DNA from: Streptomyces sp. NBC_00568
Lineage (GTDB): Bacteria > Actinomycetota > Actinomycetes > Streptomycetales > Streptomycetaceae
Direction: 5' to 3'
DNA length: 64,000 nt
Assembly: GCF_026341855.1 (NCBI RefSeq)
Contig: NZ_JAPENW010000002.1
Location: forward strand, 124,001-188,000
The notes beneath the pieces were generated by a model. It saw only the letters and a list, made by a program, of their open reading frames with translations. It was not told the DNA's origin and did not search any database. Below are positions 17,395 to 26,444 of the stretch, piece by piece. Numbering within the stretch: position 1 is the stretch's first letter; each line of letters starts with the position of its first letter. The translations under genes and the position numbers were made by a program.

Positions 17395-18470
17395 GCGGGG
17401 TGGCGGGCTGACCGTCAAGCGGCGGGCGTTTCGGGAGCGACTTCGGACAGAGGCGGCCGAGCGATGCGCCGCGCGGCGACGATACCGCCGTCGTCGCTCA
17501 TGACCTGCGGGTCACCCTCCGCTCCGTGTAGCGCGAGCGGACAGGAGGGGGCGGCGGTGAGACGCGGCTCTCACGTCGAAGGGACCAGCGTCCCTACCGC
17601 TGCTGAGCGACGAGTTGTTCGCGGTCCTGGAGGGGGAGTTGGACAAGGGCCCAGTCGTGCACGGCCGGCCCGACCAGACCTGGACACTGGCAGGGATCAA
17701 GACCCTGCCCTGACCAGGCACCGGTTCAGTTCCACGGGAGGTACACGAACAGGATGTTGCGGCCCTGCTCAAGCGGCACTGCTGGACCTGCCAGCCCCCC
17801 GCCCGCCGTGCCCTCGAACGCGACGGAACAGTGGTGGCCGGCTGGGTGAAGGGGACCTGGCCACACGTCGAAGGATCGCGGCGCGCCTCCACGCCTGGCT
17901 CGTCTTCGAGAACGAGGCCGGCTTCTCGATGAAGCCGCCGACCGCCCGCACATGGTCCCGCCGCCGCACTCCCGCCGTTCACGTGCGGGGCTGCTCCCGC
18001 CGACGATTGTCCGTCGCCGCCCGGGCCTGCTACACCTGGCAGCCCTCCCGATTGATCTACCGGCCCTGCCGGACGCCCGGCCCGACGGACGAAAATGCTT
18101 CTCCGGGAAGGATTACCGCGACCCGATCCAGCCCGCGCACGAGCAGCTCGCCGGCCCGATCGTGCTGGAGTGGGACAGCCTGAACACCCACCTGACGGCT
18201 GGGATGCACCGCTACATTGCCGAACGGGACTGGCTCACCGTCTACCGAATCCCGCCCTCCGCACCCGACCTCAACCCGGCCGAGGGCATCTGGTCGGTAC
18301 CGCAGCGCACCGCCGCGGTCAACCGCACGTACGCCAAGAGCTTGTCGCAGCCCTGCCGCACGATCGAGGATCTCCCGGCCAGAACGCGCGGCTCCACGTC
18401 ACGACGGGCAACGCGCGGCAGCACCGTGAACTGGCCGACGACACCAGATCACGCTCAGGGATGAGCAGCC
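17395..18470 (+). pseudogene. Decayed IS630-family transposase
   Basis: An IS630 transposase can be followed in order across several frames. An N-terminal HTH region reads GDDTAVVAHDLRVTLRSV. A middle piece reads DGTVVAGWVKGTWPHVEG, then AWLVFENEAGFSMKP (first catalytic Asp/Glu region), then VLEWDSLNTHLTAGMHRYI and YRIPPSAPDLNPAEGIWS (DDE C-terminal motif). At least four frameshifts and an in-frame stop break it. The gene order and motifs match the intact IS630 element at 50436-51590, but the two copies are clearly diverged. Both termini are approximate and no terminal repeats were identified. Confidence 0.75.
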
Positions 18471-18677
18471 GCCCATCCCAGCAAACGGATCCAAAGCTTC
18501 GGAACAGGGACCCTCGAACCTGCAGCCACACATCCGAGCCGCTCACTCCCGCATTCAATCTTCCCGAGGCGGCCAGGAGCGAGCCCGGATACACAGCTCA
18601 GTCGTGGTGCACTTCCAGGCGACCCGTCGGGCATGCCCTGGTGGACGGCTCAGGTCGATGCGCGATCGGGACGCCCT

Positions 18678-19484
18678 CTACGACCCGTCCACGACTGTTT
18701 CTGCGGGCACCGTGCGGGTGGTTCCATTGGTGAGGGTCAGAGTGACGGTTCCCGTCAGCAGCCCGTCCGGGTTGCCTCCAGGCCACCAAGCGGTCCAGCG
18801 GCCGTCCTGAACAGTCGCGTTGACACTGCGGCCGCTGTCCTTCACGGTGACCTTGGCAACATCGGGGCCGACCGATCCCAGGGCGTAGTTGAGCCGGGAA
18901 GAGCCACTACCACCGGCTCCCAACGAATCCACCGTGATCGCCTCGTCGGCTACCCGCGCCGCCACCCCATCAACGGCCATCAGGAATGCCGATCCATCCG
19001 AGCCCGCCAGGCAGTACTGGGTGTCGGCCCCACGCGTGATGATCATGGATGCGACGGAACCCCGGATGTCCGCGTTGGAGATGACCGCCGCGGTGTCCTT
19101 GCCGGCCCCCTCCGCCGAGGTACCCAGGCACAGCTTCTTAGCAGCAGCGCCTTCCGGGGTCGACGGGCTGAGTGCAGTGGCATTGGAATCCCAACTGGCC
19201 AGTTCCGCCGACGACAGCGGCCCCTGGTCCGCCCGACCGAGTAGCTCGTCGCCGTAGATGCCGAGCACAGTCACACTTGCCACAAGGCCAATGCCTGCGG
19301 TGAATACAATGCGCCGAGCAACCGGGCGGCGAGAGGTCGCTCCGGCGGGCTTGCGCGCGGGCTGCTCAGTGTCTTCCATCACACTCAGCAGCAGGACATC
19401 GCGCCGATCGGTCTCTGTATCGGACAGCCCCCGCCGTGGGGCGGCATCCAACTCAGCCAGGCGGAGGAAAAGGTCGTTGCTCAC
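18678..19484 (-). CDS. Membrane-anchored protein paired with an ECF sigma factor
   Basis: This 268-residue protein has an N-terminal cytoplasmic part of about 55 residues (SNDLFLRLAELDAAPR...), a single membrane helix at RIVFTAGIGLVASVTVLGIY and an extracytoplasmic domain. The domain ends in a beta-rich part with GRWTAWWPGGNPDGLLTG. The GTG start at 19484 follows AAAGGAG by nine bases. It begins 23 bp after the ECF sigma gene, so the two form an operon, and it probably works as the sigma factor's regulator. It is not obviously related to the CU044_5270-type partner of the other ECF gene at 14.1 kb. The family is not named with confidence. Confidence 0.75.
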   Translation of the reverse strand: MSNDLFLRLAELDAAPRRGLSDTETDRRDVLLLSVMEDTEQPARKPAGATSRRPVARRIVFTAGIGLVASVTVLGIYGDELLGRADQGPLSSAELASWDSNATALSPSTPEGAAAKKLCLGTSAEGAGKDTAAVISNADIRGSVASMIITRGADTQYCLAGSDGSAFLMAVDGVAARVADEAITVDSLGAGGSGSSRLNYALGSVGPDVAKVTVKDSGRSVNATVQDGRWTAWWPGGNPDGLLTGTVTLTLTNGTTRTVPAETVVDGS

Positions 19485-19507
19485 GGTATGTCTCCTTTAG
19501 GTGCGAG

Positions 19508-20041
19508 TCAGCGAGTTGCTGCGAGGGACACGTCTGCCTGACGGTCCGGATCGACAAGTCTGGCCAGACGCCGTCGAGCCCGGGTCAGACGCATGGCAAA
19601 CGTGGCGCGCGAGCAGCCCAGAACCTGACCTGCCTGCTGAGCCGTGAGCTCCTCCCACACGTGGAGAGACAAGACCTCCTGATCGCCCTCGCTCAGGGCC
19701 TGCCAAGCAGCAGAGAGTCCCAGGCGGTCATCGACCCGCCCCGCAAAGTCAGCCTTCGAGTCATCACCGTCAGCCCTGAAGGTTTGCTGAATACGCACGA
19801 CGAGTGAGGACTGCCGGCGCATGCCGCGACCGGCGTTGAGCATCACGTTGCGGGCTGTGCCGAACAGCCACGGCCGAGGGTCGTCGGGCAACTCGTGCCG
19901 GCGGCGCCAGGCGGTAAGGAACGTCTCACCCACAATGTCATCCACGTTCATCGGATGGGCCCGGCGGCTCACAAACCGCAGAACGTCCTCGTAGTGAGCC
20001 CGGTACACGACCGTGAACAGGGCTTCGGTATCAATCGCCAT
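19508..20041 (-). CDS. ECF-type RNA polymerase sigma factor
   Basis: The protein has 177 residues. Region 2 is visible in LFTVVYRAHYEDVLRFVSRR and the DIVGETFLTAWRR part. Region 4 shows the sequence LTAQQAGQVLGCSRATFAMRLTRARRRL, given here only to locate its HTH near residues 130-157. The ATG at 20041 follows GAGAGGAC. It is transcribed away from the CRISPR region, with the membrane-protein gene 23 bp downstream. This arrangement (sigma first, membrane partner second) repeats that at 14.1-15.9 kb. Its stimulus and regulon are unknown. Confidence 0.9.
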   Translation of the reverse strand: MAIDTEALFTVVYRAHYEDVLRFVSRRAHPMNVDDIVGETFLTAWRRRHELPDDPRPWLFGTARNVMLNAGRGMRRQSSLVVRIQQTFRADGDDSKADFAGRVDDRLGLSAAWQALSEGDQEVLSLHVWEELTAQQAGQVLGCSRATFAMRLTRARRRLARLVDPDRQADVSLAATR

Positions 20042-20171
20042 GACGTCCTCTCGCTGGGTCTACCGCTACATGTCCGCACCCCGGGCAAGTGCAACACCCG
20101 ACTCTGCGCGTGAAGGACGACGCCGCTCGCCGTCTTGGGCGCGGCGTGGAGCCCGCCAGATGAGGCACTGT
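20042..20171. promoter_or_regulatory. Likely promoter region of the ECF operon
   Basis: This short gap separates the sigma gene start from the first degenerate CRISPR repeat. It must hold the sigma operon promoter and perhaps what is left of an array boundary, but I could not identify either sequence. Confidence 0.3.
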
Positions 20172-20501
20172 GTGGTCCTCATGCAGACAGGGGTTATCCG
20201 CAGTCGGGCGATGAGGGGCCGCGTTTCCTCGTGGTCCCCGCACCGGCGGGGTGACTTCAACGCGGGCGATGCTGCCGCTCATGAACCAGTCCCCGTACAG
20301 GACAGGGATGGTCCGGCCAGTGGTCTGTCCGGCCGCGCGGATTCTGCGGGGGTCCCCGCAAAGACGGGGACGGCCCTGCGCTTGTGTGGATCATCGCGCT
20401 GGCGCTCCAACTCCTCCCCACGCAGGCGGGGTGAACGGGTTGTCCAGCCAGGCGTGGAGCAGATCAGTCGCTTGCCGCCCCACACCGAAGTGGATGCCAC
20501 G
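20172..20501 (+). CRISPR. Degenerate type I-E CRISPR array, about six repeats
   Basis: Six 29-base segments share a TCCCCG-type left arm and GGGG right arm. They begin at 20172, 20231, 20286, 20349, 20411 and 20473. Equivalent bases are 59, 55, 63, 62 and 62 bp apart, close to the 61-bp period (29 + 32) of type I-E. The second (GTGGTCCCCGCACCGGCGGG) is closest to a Streptomyces consensus. The first and last are the most altered; the last has lost most of the right arm. No two repeats are identical, so the array looks old and no longer maintained, consistent with the missing cas1 and cas2. It lies 0.8 kb upstream of cas8e. Confidence 0.6.
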
Positions 20502-21277
20502 ACGGCGGGCGCAGATCGGCAGTCTCCAACTCATCGACAGCGCCGGTCACGCGCGCCCCAGCGAGACTTGATCAAGATGAACGCGCCGCCCGGTGAACCA
20601 ACCGCGAGTACTCCTCGTAGCGGCACATGAGAGACCGGAGCCAGCGTGATAGCGCAGCCGCACCACCCCTCTCAGAAACCCGAGACAACAGGCCGGACTA
20701 TGGAGGGCTGGATGCGGACGACAAAACGCTATGCCGTACGTAACGTGACCGCCGATGCATCCGCTGAGTAGCGTTCAATGATCGCGCTACATGTCTCACC
20801 AGGGCCAGAGCTGCCTTCCCCCTGGCCACACCGCGTGCTGGCAGCGTTGCAGTCCTGGTACGCCACCGCAGCCATCACACACGGCAACGCCTGCCGGAGC
20901 ATGCACAGATCGCAGGCACGACCCTGGCAGCAACAACACTCTTCGGCAATTGCCCGACGCGGCAGCGCATTGCACTGCCAGTCACCATCTCCACCTCGGC
21001 GGTCCGCCGCGGTGCCCGCCGGCCACCGTCTCCGCTTGCGCCGGGTCGGGTACCGCACCCACGCTGCGCATGCGGTCCTCCCCCACCTGCTGCACGCTCC
21101 AACCGATATGAGACCAACGGCGGTTGTAGCCACCGCAGCGGGACAGTTGACGACCGCCGTCGCCGTTGCCCGCAACAGATGGCCGCTGCTCCTCAACAGA
21201 CCATGATCGCGAAGCAGCAACGACTGCTCACGTCGCCCCGATGCAGTACGGCGTGCGGTGCGGACAGAAGGTGACAC
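20502..21277. other. Gap between the degenerate array and the cas operon
   Basis: No gene and no further repeat-like segment was found. In an active I-E locus this position would often hold cas3; no helicase or HD-nuclease motif is readable on either strand. It should contain the cas operon promoter, which I could not place. Confidence 0.45.
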
Positions 21278-22969
21278 GTGGGTGACAGCAAACGGGACCG
21301 GACGCACGGGCCGTTGTCGTTCGACTTGACGAACCGGCCGTGGATTCCGGTCCTGCGTCAGGACGGCACGCAAGGTGAGATGTCGCTGCGCGAGGTATTT
21401 GCCCACGCTGGGAGCCTTCGCCAGGTCATCGGGGATGTGCCCACCCAGGACTTCGCGCTCCTGCGTCTGCTGCTCGCGCTCGCCCACGACGCACTGCGCG
21501 GTCCTGCAGACATCGATGCCTGGACCGGCCTGTGGGCCGATGCGGATTGCTTCGCACCGCTGGAGCCCTACCTCGACGCCCACCAGGAACGCTTCGATCT
21601 GCTGCACCCGGTAACGCCGTTCTTTCAGGTGCCCGAGCTGCGGACCATACGCGGCAACATCGCCTCCCTCAACCGCATCGTCGCTGACGTACCCAACGGA
21701 CAGCCGTTCTTCTCAGCGCGCATGCCGTCGGTGGAACGCCTGAGTTTCGCAGAGGCTGCACGGTGGGTGGTGCACACGCACGCGTATGACACCTCCGGCA
21801 TCAAGACCGGTGTAGCCGGCGATGACCGGGTCAAGGACGGCAAGGTGTACCCGCTGGGAGTGGGCTGGGCGGGCAGCCTCGGTGGAATATTCGTGGAAGG
21901 CGGCACACTGCGCGAAACCCTGCTGCTCAACCTGGTCGCTGCCAATGAGGGCGGACTGGAGAGGCCAGCCAGGGACCTGCCTGCGTGGCGACGCGAGCCG
22001 TCCGGGCCGGGGGCTGGCCCAGTCCGTCAGCCGTCCGGGAGGTGCGACCTCTATACCTGGCAGACGAGGCGGCTGCGCCTGGATTACGACGTCAGCGGTG
22101 TGACCGGAGTCGTTCTCGGCTACGGCGACCCCCTTGCCCCGCGAAACCTGCACGCCTGTGAACCGATGACCGCATGGCGGCGCAGCGAGGTGCAGGAGAA
22201 GAAGCTCGGTCAGGTACCCGTCTATCTGCCCCTTGAGCACGATCCGGGCCGGACCCTGTGGCAGGGCCTGTCCTCGTTGATGATGGATCGGCCAGGGGCG
22301 GCTGCCGGCTCTGAAGCCGCGTCCCGGATGCGGCCAGGCGTCCTGGAATGGGTGTCCCGGCTGGTCACATCAGGGGTCCTGCCACACCATTTCCAGATCC
22401 GTGCTCGCGCCGTCACCGCGGTCTACGGCACCCAGCAGTCCGTGATCGACGAGATCATCGACGATGACCTGTCCATATCTGCAGGCCTACTGCACCAACA
22501 GAACCGCGCCCTGGCAGAGCAGGCCACCGGGGCCGTGACAGACGCCAAGAACGCAGTCAACGTGTTCAGCGACTTCGCCGCCGACCTGACGCGGACGACC
22601 GGGGCGGATGGAGAGGCAGCGCGCGCGCAAGCCCGCGACCTCGGCTTTTCAGCAGTGGACGCTCCGTTCCGGGTCTGGCTGAGCAGGCTGGCCGACACAG
22701 AGGACGCCGATCGGGATCGTGACTGGTGGCGGCAGGAGTTGTACCGCCTCTTCAGCCACCTCGGCGATCAGATGCTCGCTGCGGCTGGCGATGCCGAGTG
22801 GAAGGGGCGGATCACGGCCACAGCCAAGGGCACTGTGTGGTTGAACTCTGCCTATGTCGACGGATGGTTCCGGTACCGGCTGACAGCTGCACTGAGCTCA
22901 CCGTCCTCCAGCAATTCCAGTGCATCGAAGGCCCCCACGGGCTCCGGCGCAGAAGAGGCACTCTCGTGA
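21278..22969 (+). CDS. cas8e: Type I-E Cascade large subunit Cas8e (Cse1/CasA)
   Basis: This is the large subunit of the type I-E interference complex, which reads the PAM and in working systems recruits Cas3. The typical start FDLTNRPWIPVLRQDG, the repeat-family core RLLLALAHDALRGP and DAWTGLW, FDLLHPVTPFFQVPEL, and the C-terminal four-helix bundle are all present. Length is 563 residues, slightly longer than the E. coli protein, with no stop or shift. The GTG start is used. The stop overlaps the cse2 GTG start (GTGA). No cas3 precedes it, so the usual partner is absent from this locus. Confidence 0.93.
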   Translation: MGDSKRDRTHGPLSFDLTNRPWIPVLRQDGTQGEMSLREVFAHAGSLRQVIGDVPTQDFALLRLLLALAHDALRGPADIDAWTGLWADADCFAPLEPYLDAHQERFDLLHPVTPFFQVPELRTIRGNIASLNRIVADVPNGQPFFSARMPSVERLSFAEAARWVVHTHAYDTSGIKTGVAGDDRVKDGKVYPLGVGWAGSLGGIFVEGGTLRETLLLNLVAANEGGLERPARDLPAWRREPSGPGAGPVRQPSGRCDLYTWQTRRLRLDYDVSGVTGVVLGYGDPLAPRNLHACEPMTAWRRSEVQEKKLGQVPVYLPLEHDPGRTLWQGLSSLMMDRPGAAAGSEAASRMRPGVLEWVSRLVTSGVLPHHFQIRARAVTAVYGTQQSVIDEIIDDDLSISAGLLHQQNRALAEQATGAVTDAKNAVNVFSDFAADLTRTTGADGEAARAQARDLGFSAVDAPFRVWLSRLADTEDADRDRDWWRQELYRLFSHLGDQMLAAAGDAEWKGRITATAKGTVWLNSAYVDGWFRYRLTAALSSPSSSNSSASKAPTGSGAEEALS

Positions 22970-23640
22970 CCACCGCAATCGGCCTCGGCCTGCCATATCG
23001 GGTGCGGCAGACAGTCTCGGATCACATCGCCAAGTGGCAGCACGGCTACTTGGCCGACGAAAGCCACGCTGTCAGGGCTGTGGCCCGGCTACGCCGAGGC
23101 GTCCCCGACGGATTGGGCCTGATCAACACCAGTGCCCTGCATGAAGGGGACGCCGATGCCGCCCCGCAACCTGACAAGGAGCAGATACAGCATGCCGAAG
23201 AGGCCGTAGTCACCGCATTGACCATGTGGGCCGTGCACCAACAAGCCCAGACCTCTGCCATGCACCGAGCGGGCAGCGCAGAATCACCTGGCGACCTGGG
23301 CCGGGCACTCCGCCAGCTGATGCCCCCCGGCACCCTCAACGAGGCCGTCGTCAAGCGACTCATCAGGGCAGGTACCACCCAGCACCTCGCCGAACTCGCG
23401 CAATCCCTGCGGGAGATCGTGCAGCTCTTGCGCCAAGGCCACATCCCCCTGGATTACGCCCACCTCGCCGCCCAGCTGTACTCGTGGCAGCAGCCCGGCG
23501 GCCGGAACGCCGTGCGCCACGAATGGGGCCTTTCCTTCCACTCGTACTACATCAAGGAACCGAGATCGCACAACCAGACGGCCGCCACCGCCTCTCGTTC
23601 CCTCCCTGAACCCGAATCCACCGTATGGGACGCTTCGTGA
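22966..23640 (+). CDS. cse2: Type I-E Cascade small subunit Cse2 (CasB)
   Basis: The protein has 224 residues and is all-helical. It forms the dimer that runs along the inner face of Cascade and stabilises the R-loop. Family-like segments are AVRAVARLRRGV near the start and the C-terminal LLRQGHIPLDYAHLAAQLYS with WQQPGGRNAVRHEWGLSFHS. It is somewhat longer than many homologues because of a polar C-terminal tail. The GTG start overlaps the cas8e stop in GTGA, and its own stop overlaps the cas7e start the same way, so the subunits are translationally coupled. Confidence 0.9.
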   Translation: MTTAIGLGLPYRVRQTVSDHIAKWQHGYLADESHAVRAVARLRRGVPDGLGLINTSALHEGDADAAPQPDKEQIQHAEEAVVTALTMWAVHQQAQTSAMHRAGSAESPGDLGRALRQLMPPGTLNEAVVKRLIRAGTTQHLAELAQSLREIVQLLRQGHIPLDYAHLAAQLYSWQQPGGRNAVRHEWGLSFHSYYIKEPRSHNQTAATASRSLPEPESTVWDAS

Positions 23641-24854
23641 ACCGCCTCTTCCTCGACATCCACGCCCTGCAAACCGTGCCACCCAGCAACCTCAACCGCG
23701 ATGACACCGGCGCTCCGAAGACAGCCGTATACGGCGGAGTCCCCCGAGCACGAGTCTCCAGCCAGGCATGGAAGCGGGCTACCCGCTCATACTTCTCTGA
23801 CGAACACCTGCTGGAGCCGAGCGAACTCGGCGTCCGCACCAAGAAGGTCGCCGAGGTTCTCGCCGCCCGCATCACCGCCCTCGATCCCACGATCGACCCG
23901 GCCGAAGCGGTACGCCTCGCTGCAACGGTCATCCAAAAGGCCACCGGCTCCACTATCGAGGTAGCGAAGCGGACCACAGCAGCGAAGACGTCAGACTCCG
24001 ATCTGGAATCAACAGGGCACACCGAGGCAGCACCGACCTCCAAGTATCTGATGTTTCTCAGCAACCATCAGCTCGACGGCCTGGCCGCCTTCGCCCTCGA
24101 AGGTGCCGCGGACATCGCAACCTACTTGAAGGACAAGGCAAACAAGGCACGTGCCAAACAGATCGCTGACACCCGCCACTCCGTCGACATCGCCTTGTTC
24201 GGACGCATGGTCGCCGATTCCGCCGACTTCAATGTCGACGCGGCCGCGCAGGTCGCGCACGCCATCAGCGTGCACCGCGTCAATACCGAATCGGACTACT
24301 ACACCGCTGTCGATGACAGGAACACCAGCGCGGAAAGCGGCGCAGGAATGATCGGCACCGTCGACTTCAACTCCGCCACCCTCTACCGCTACGCAGCGGT
24401 CGGCATCCACCAGCTCGCCGAGAGCCTCGGCGACGGACTCCGTGACGATGCACCCCTCACCACACCGGTTCGCCGAGCCGTCGAAGCCTTCGTCCACGCG
24501 TTCGTCGCCTCCCTGCCCACCGGAAAGATCAACACCTTCGGTCACCACACGCTGCCCGACGTGGTCGTCATCAAGCTCCGTACCAGTCGCCCCATCAGCT
24601 TCGTCGCCGCCTTCGAGGAGCCCATCACTACCGAGTCCGGCGGCTTCCTGCGAGAAGCCTCAACACGCCTGGCGGACTTCGTCCCGGAAATCGAGCGCGC
24701 TTACGGCGACGAGTCCTCGACCCGAACCTGGGTCCTGCGGGTCGGCACCGCCACAACCAAGCTCGCCTGCATGGGCGAAGAACTGCCCAGCCTGTCCGAC
24801 CTCGTCAAGGAAGTCGGCCAAGCCGTCGCCGAACACATGATCACGACCTCGTGA
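23637..24854 (+). CDS. cas7e: Type I-E Cascade backbone subunit Cas7e (Cse4/CasC)
   Basis: Cas7e makes the six-copy backbone that holds the crRNA. The diagnostic N-terminus is intact: LFLDIHALQTVPPSNLNRDD followed by TGAPKTAVYGGVPRARVSSQ and AWKRATR. The middle thumb region and a C-terminal RRM-like part (VVVIKLRTSRPISFVAAFEE) follow. The GTG at 23637 is preferred because it recreates the GTGA overlap seen at the other junctions and starts right at the conserved strand; the ATG at 23625 is an alternative. Length is about 405 residues, within the family range. No damage is seen. Confidence 0.93.
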   Translation: MNRLFLDIHALQTVPPSNLNRDDTGAPKTAVYGGVPRARVSSQAWKRATRSYFSDEHLLEPSELGVRTKKVAEVLAARITALDPTIDPAEAVRLAATVIQKATGSTIEVAKRTTAAKTSDSDLESTGHTEAAPTSKYLMFLSNHQLDGLAAFALEGAADIATYLKDKANKARAKQIADTRHSVDIALFGRMVADSADFNVDAAAQVAHAISVHRVNTESDYYTAVDDRNTSAESGAGMIGTVDFNSATLYRYAAVGIHQLAESLGDGLRDDAPLTTPVRRAVEAFVHAFVASLPTGKINTFGHHTLPDVVVIKLRTSRPISFVAAFEEPITTESGGFLREASTRLADFVPEIERAYGDESSTRTWVLRVGTATTKLACMGEELPSLSDLVKEVGQAVAEHMITTS

Positions 24855-25579
24855 GTACCCTCACCATGCTCCTCGCCGCTCCGCTGCAGGCGTGGGGAGC
24901 GTCAGCACGGTTCGCGCGCCGCACCACCGAGTCTGCCCCCACCAAGAGCGGCGTCATCGGCATGCTCGCTGCCGCGAAAGGCATGAAGCGCGACGACAAC
25001 ACGACGCTGACCGCACTCGCCGAACTCCGCTTCGGCGTACGCATCGACCAACCCGGCACGCAGCTGCGCGACTACCAGACCGCGCAACACCAGGTCACGA
25101 AGAAGTCCATGCCGGTCTCGGAACGCTTCTACCTTGCCGATGCAGTCTTCGTCGCCGCAGTCGAGGGCGAGACCACGCTCCTCAGCGAACTCGACGCTGC
25201 CCTTCGAGCACCGATTTACCCGCCCTATCTCGGCCGCCGGTCCTGCCCACCCGCCAGGCCCATAAGGCTCAGCCTGCACCAGGACACCGACCTTGCCCAG
25301 GCACTGCGCACCGAGCCCTGGCAGGCCTCCGGCTGGTACCGCAGGCAGCAACACCGACAGGCGACTGTGACCCTGAACCTCCTGCGCGAAGCCCTGCCAC
25401 ACGAACACAGCTCCCACGCGCCACGAGACCAACCCCTCAGCTTCGCCGCCGAGCACCGCCAGTACGCCCTGCGCCGCGTGATCACGGAAACGACACGTGT
25501 TCACAACCCGGACAGCACAGCCAACCGCCCTGACGTACCCGAGCACGACCCCTTCGCCGCCGTGGAAGAAACCGCCTGA
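24851..25579 (+). CDS. cas5e: Type I-E Cascade subunit Cas5e (CasD)
   Basis: Cas5e caps the 5' handle of the crRNA. The family start TMLLAAPLQAWGASARFARR and TESAPTKSGVIGMLAAAKGM are present, along with LRFGVRIDQPGTQLRDYQTA and the YLADAVFVAAVEG strand. AALRAPIYPPYLGRRSCPPA is also typical. Length is 242 residues. The GTG start overlaps the cas7e stop (GTGA), and the stop overlaps the cas6e ATG by one base (TGATG). The gene appears intact. Confidence 0.93.
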   Translation: MSTLTMLLAAPLQAWGASARFARRTTESAPTKSGVIGMLAAAKGMKRDDNTTLTALAELRFGVRIDQPGTQLRDYQTAQHQVTKKSMPVSERFYLADAVFVAAVEGETTLLSELDAALRAPIYPPYLGRRSCPPARPIRLSLHQDTDLAQALRTEPWQASGWYRRQQHRQATVTLNLLREALPHEHSSHAPRDQPLSFAAEHRQYALRRVITETTRVHNPDSTANRPDVPEHDPFAAVEETA

Positions 25580-26355
25580 TGTACCTCACCCGCTTTCGCT
25601 TTAACGCTGCACGCACAGGGGCTCGACGCCTCCTGTCATCCCCGCAATCACTGCACGCGGCGGTGATGTTCTCATTCCCCGACCTTCTGCCCAACACCGG
25701 CACTGGTCCGAGTCTGTCCGAGAAGCCCCGAGTGCTATGGCGTGTGGACCGCAATGCCGCAGCCGATGTCCTTCTCTACATCGTCAGCCCCGACCAGCCC
25801 GACCTGACACATCTGGTGGAACAAGCAGGCTGGCCGGCAGCCGCCAAGGCCAACCCCGACAAACCCGGCTGGCAGAGCCTGCCGTACGAACCCTTCCTCA
25901 ACCAGCTCACGGTCGGCTCCTCCTGGGCATTCCGGCTCACTGCCAACCCCGTGCATCACATCCGCCGCCAAGACACTGAACCCACCAAACGCACCGGGCA
26001 CACCACCCCCCTGCACCAGATGAAGTGGCTGCTGGATCCGGCACGACAAGAGAATGCAGGCTTCAGAGTCTGCAAGACGGCAGACAACCCTGGGCTGCTG
26101 CCCAACGGGTCCGCACACCCGGGCGACAACTTCGAACTCGCCGTACGTGACCAGCGCATCCTGTCCTTCACCAAATCCCGCGCTGCCGCTCGTCAGAGCC
26201 CGCCGATCACGCTGCTCACCGTCACCTTCGACGGAAGACTTGAGGTAATGGACCCCGAGCGGCTACGCCTCACCCTTGCCAAAGGCCTGGGCAAGGCAAA
26301 GGCCTACGGCTGCGGCCTGATGACCCTGGCGCCCGCGCCCACCACATCTCGATGA
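25579..26355 (+). CDS. cas6e: Type I-E crRNA endonuclease Cas6e (CasE)
   Basis: Cas6e cuts the precursor crRNA at each repeat hairpin and stays bound to the 3' handle. It has 258 residues. The likely catalytic histidine is at residue 26 (SLHAAVMFSFPD), as in characterised Cas6e proteins. YIVSPDQPDL lies between the two ferredoxin-like folds. The C-terminal glycine-rich RNA-binding loop is GLGKAKAYGCGLMTLAP. Processing activity therefore looks preserved, although the nearby array is degenerate. The operon ends here with no cas1 or cas2; the next gene converges on it from the right. Confidence 0.93.
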   Translation: MYLTRFRFNAARTGARRLLSSPQSLHAAVMFSFPDLLPNTGTGPSLSEKPRVLWRVDRNAAADVLLYIVSPDQPDLTHLVEQAGWPAAAKANPDKPGWQSLPYEPFLNQLTVGSSWAFRLTANPVHHIRRQDTEPTKRTGHTTPLHQMKWLLDPARQENAGFRVCKTADNPGLLPNGSAHPGDNFELAVRDQRILSFTKSRAAARQSPPITLLTVTFDGRLEVMDPERLRLTLAKGLGKAKAYGCGLMTLAPAPTTSR

Positions 26356-26444
26356 CCAGATCTGACCGCACGAGGTAGCTCCAGGACCGCGGGCTGAGAC
26401 CGACCCCGACAGCCCCACTGTGGACCTCGAGCCACGTCCCATTC

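Noticed and set aside
20502..20580. Seventh repeat after the degenerate array
   Set aside because: A GCCCCA near 20555 is 78 bp from the previous unit and lacks a right arm.
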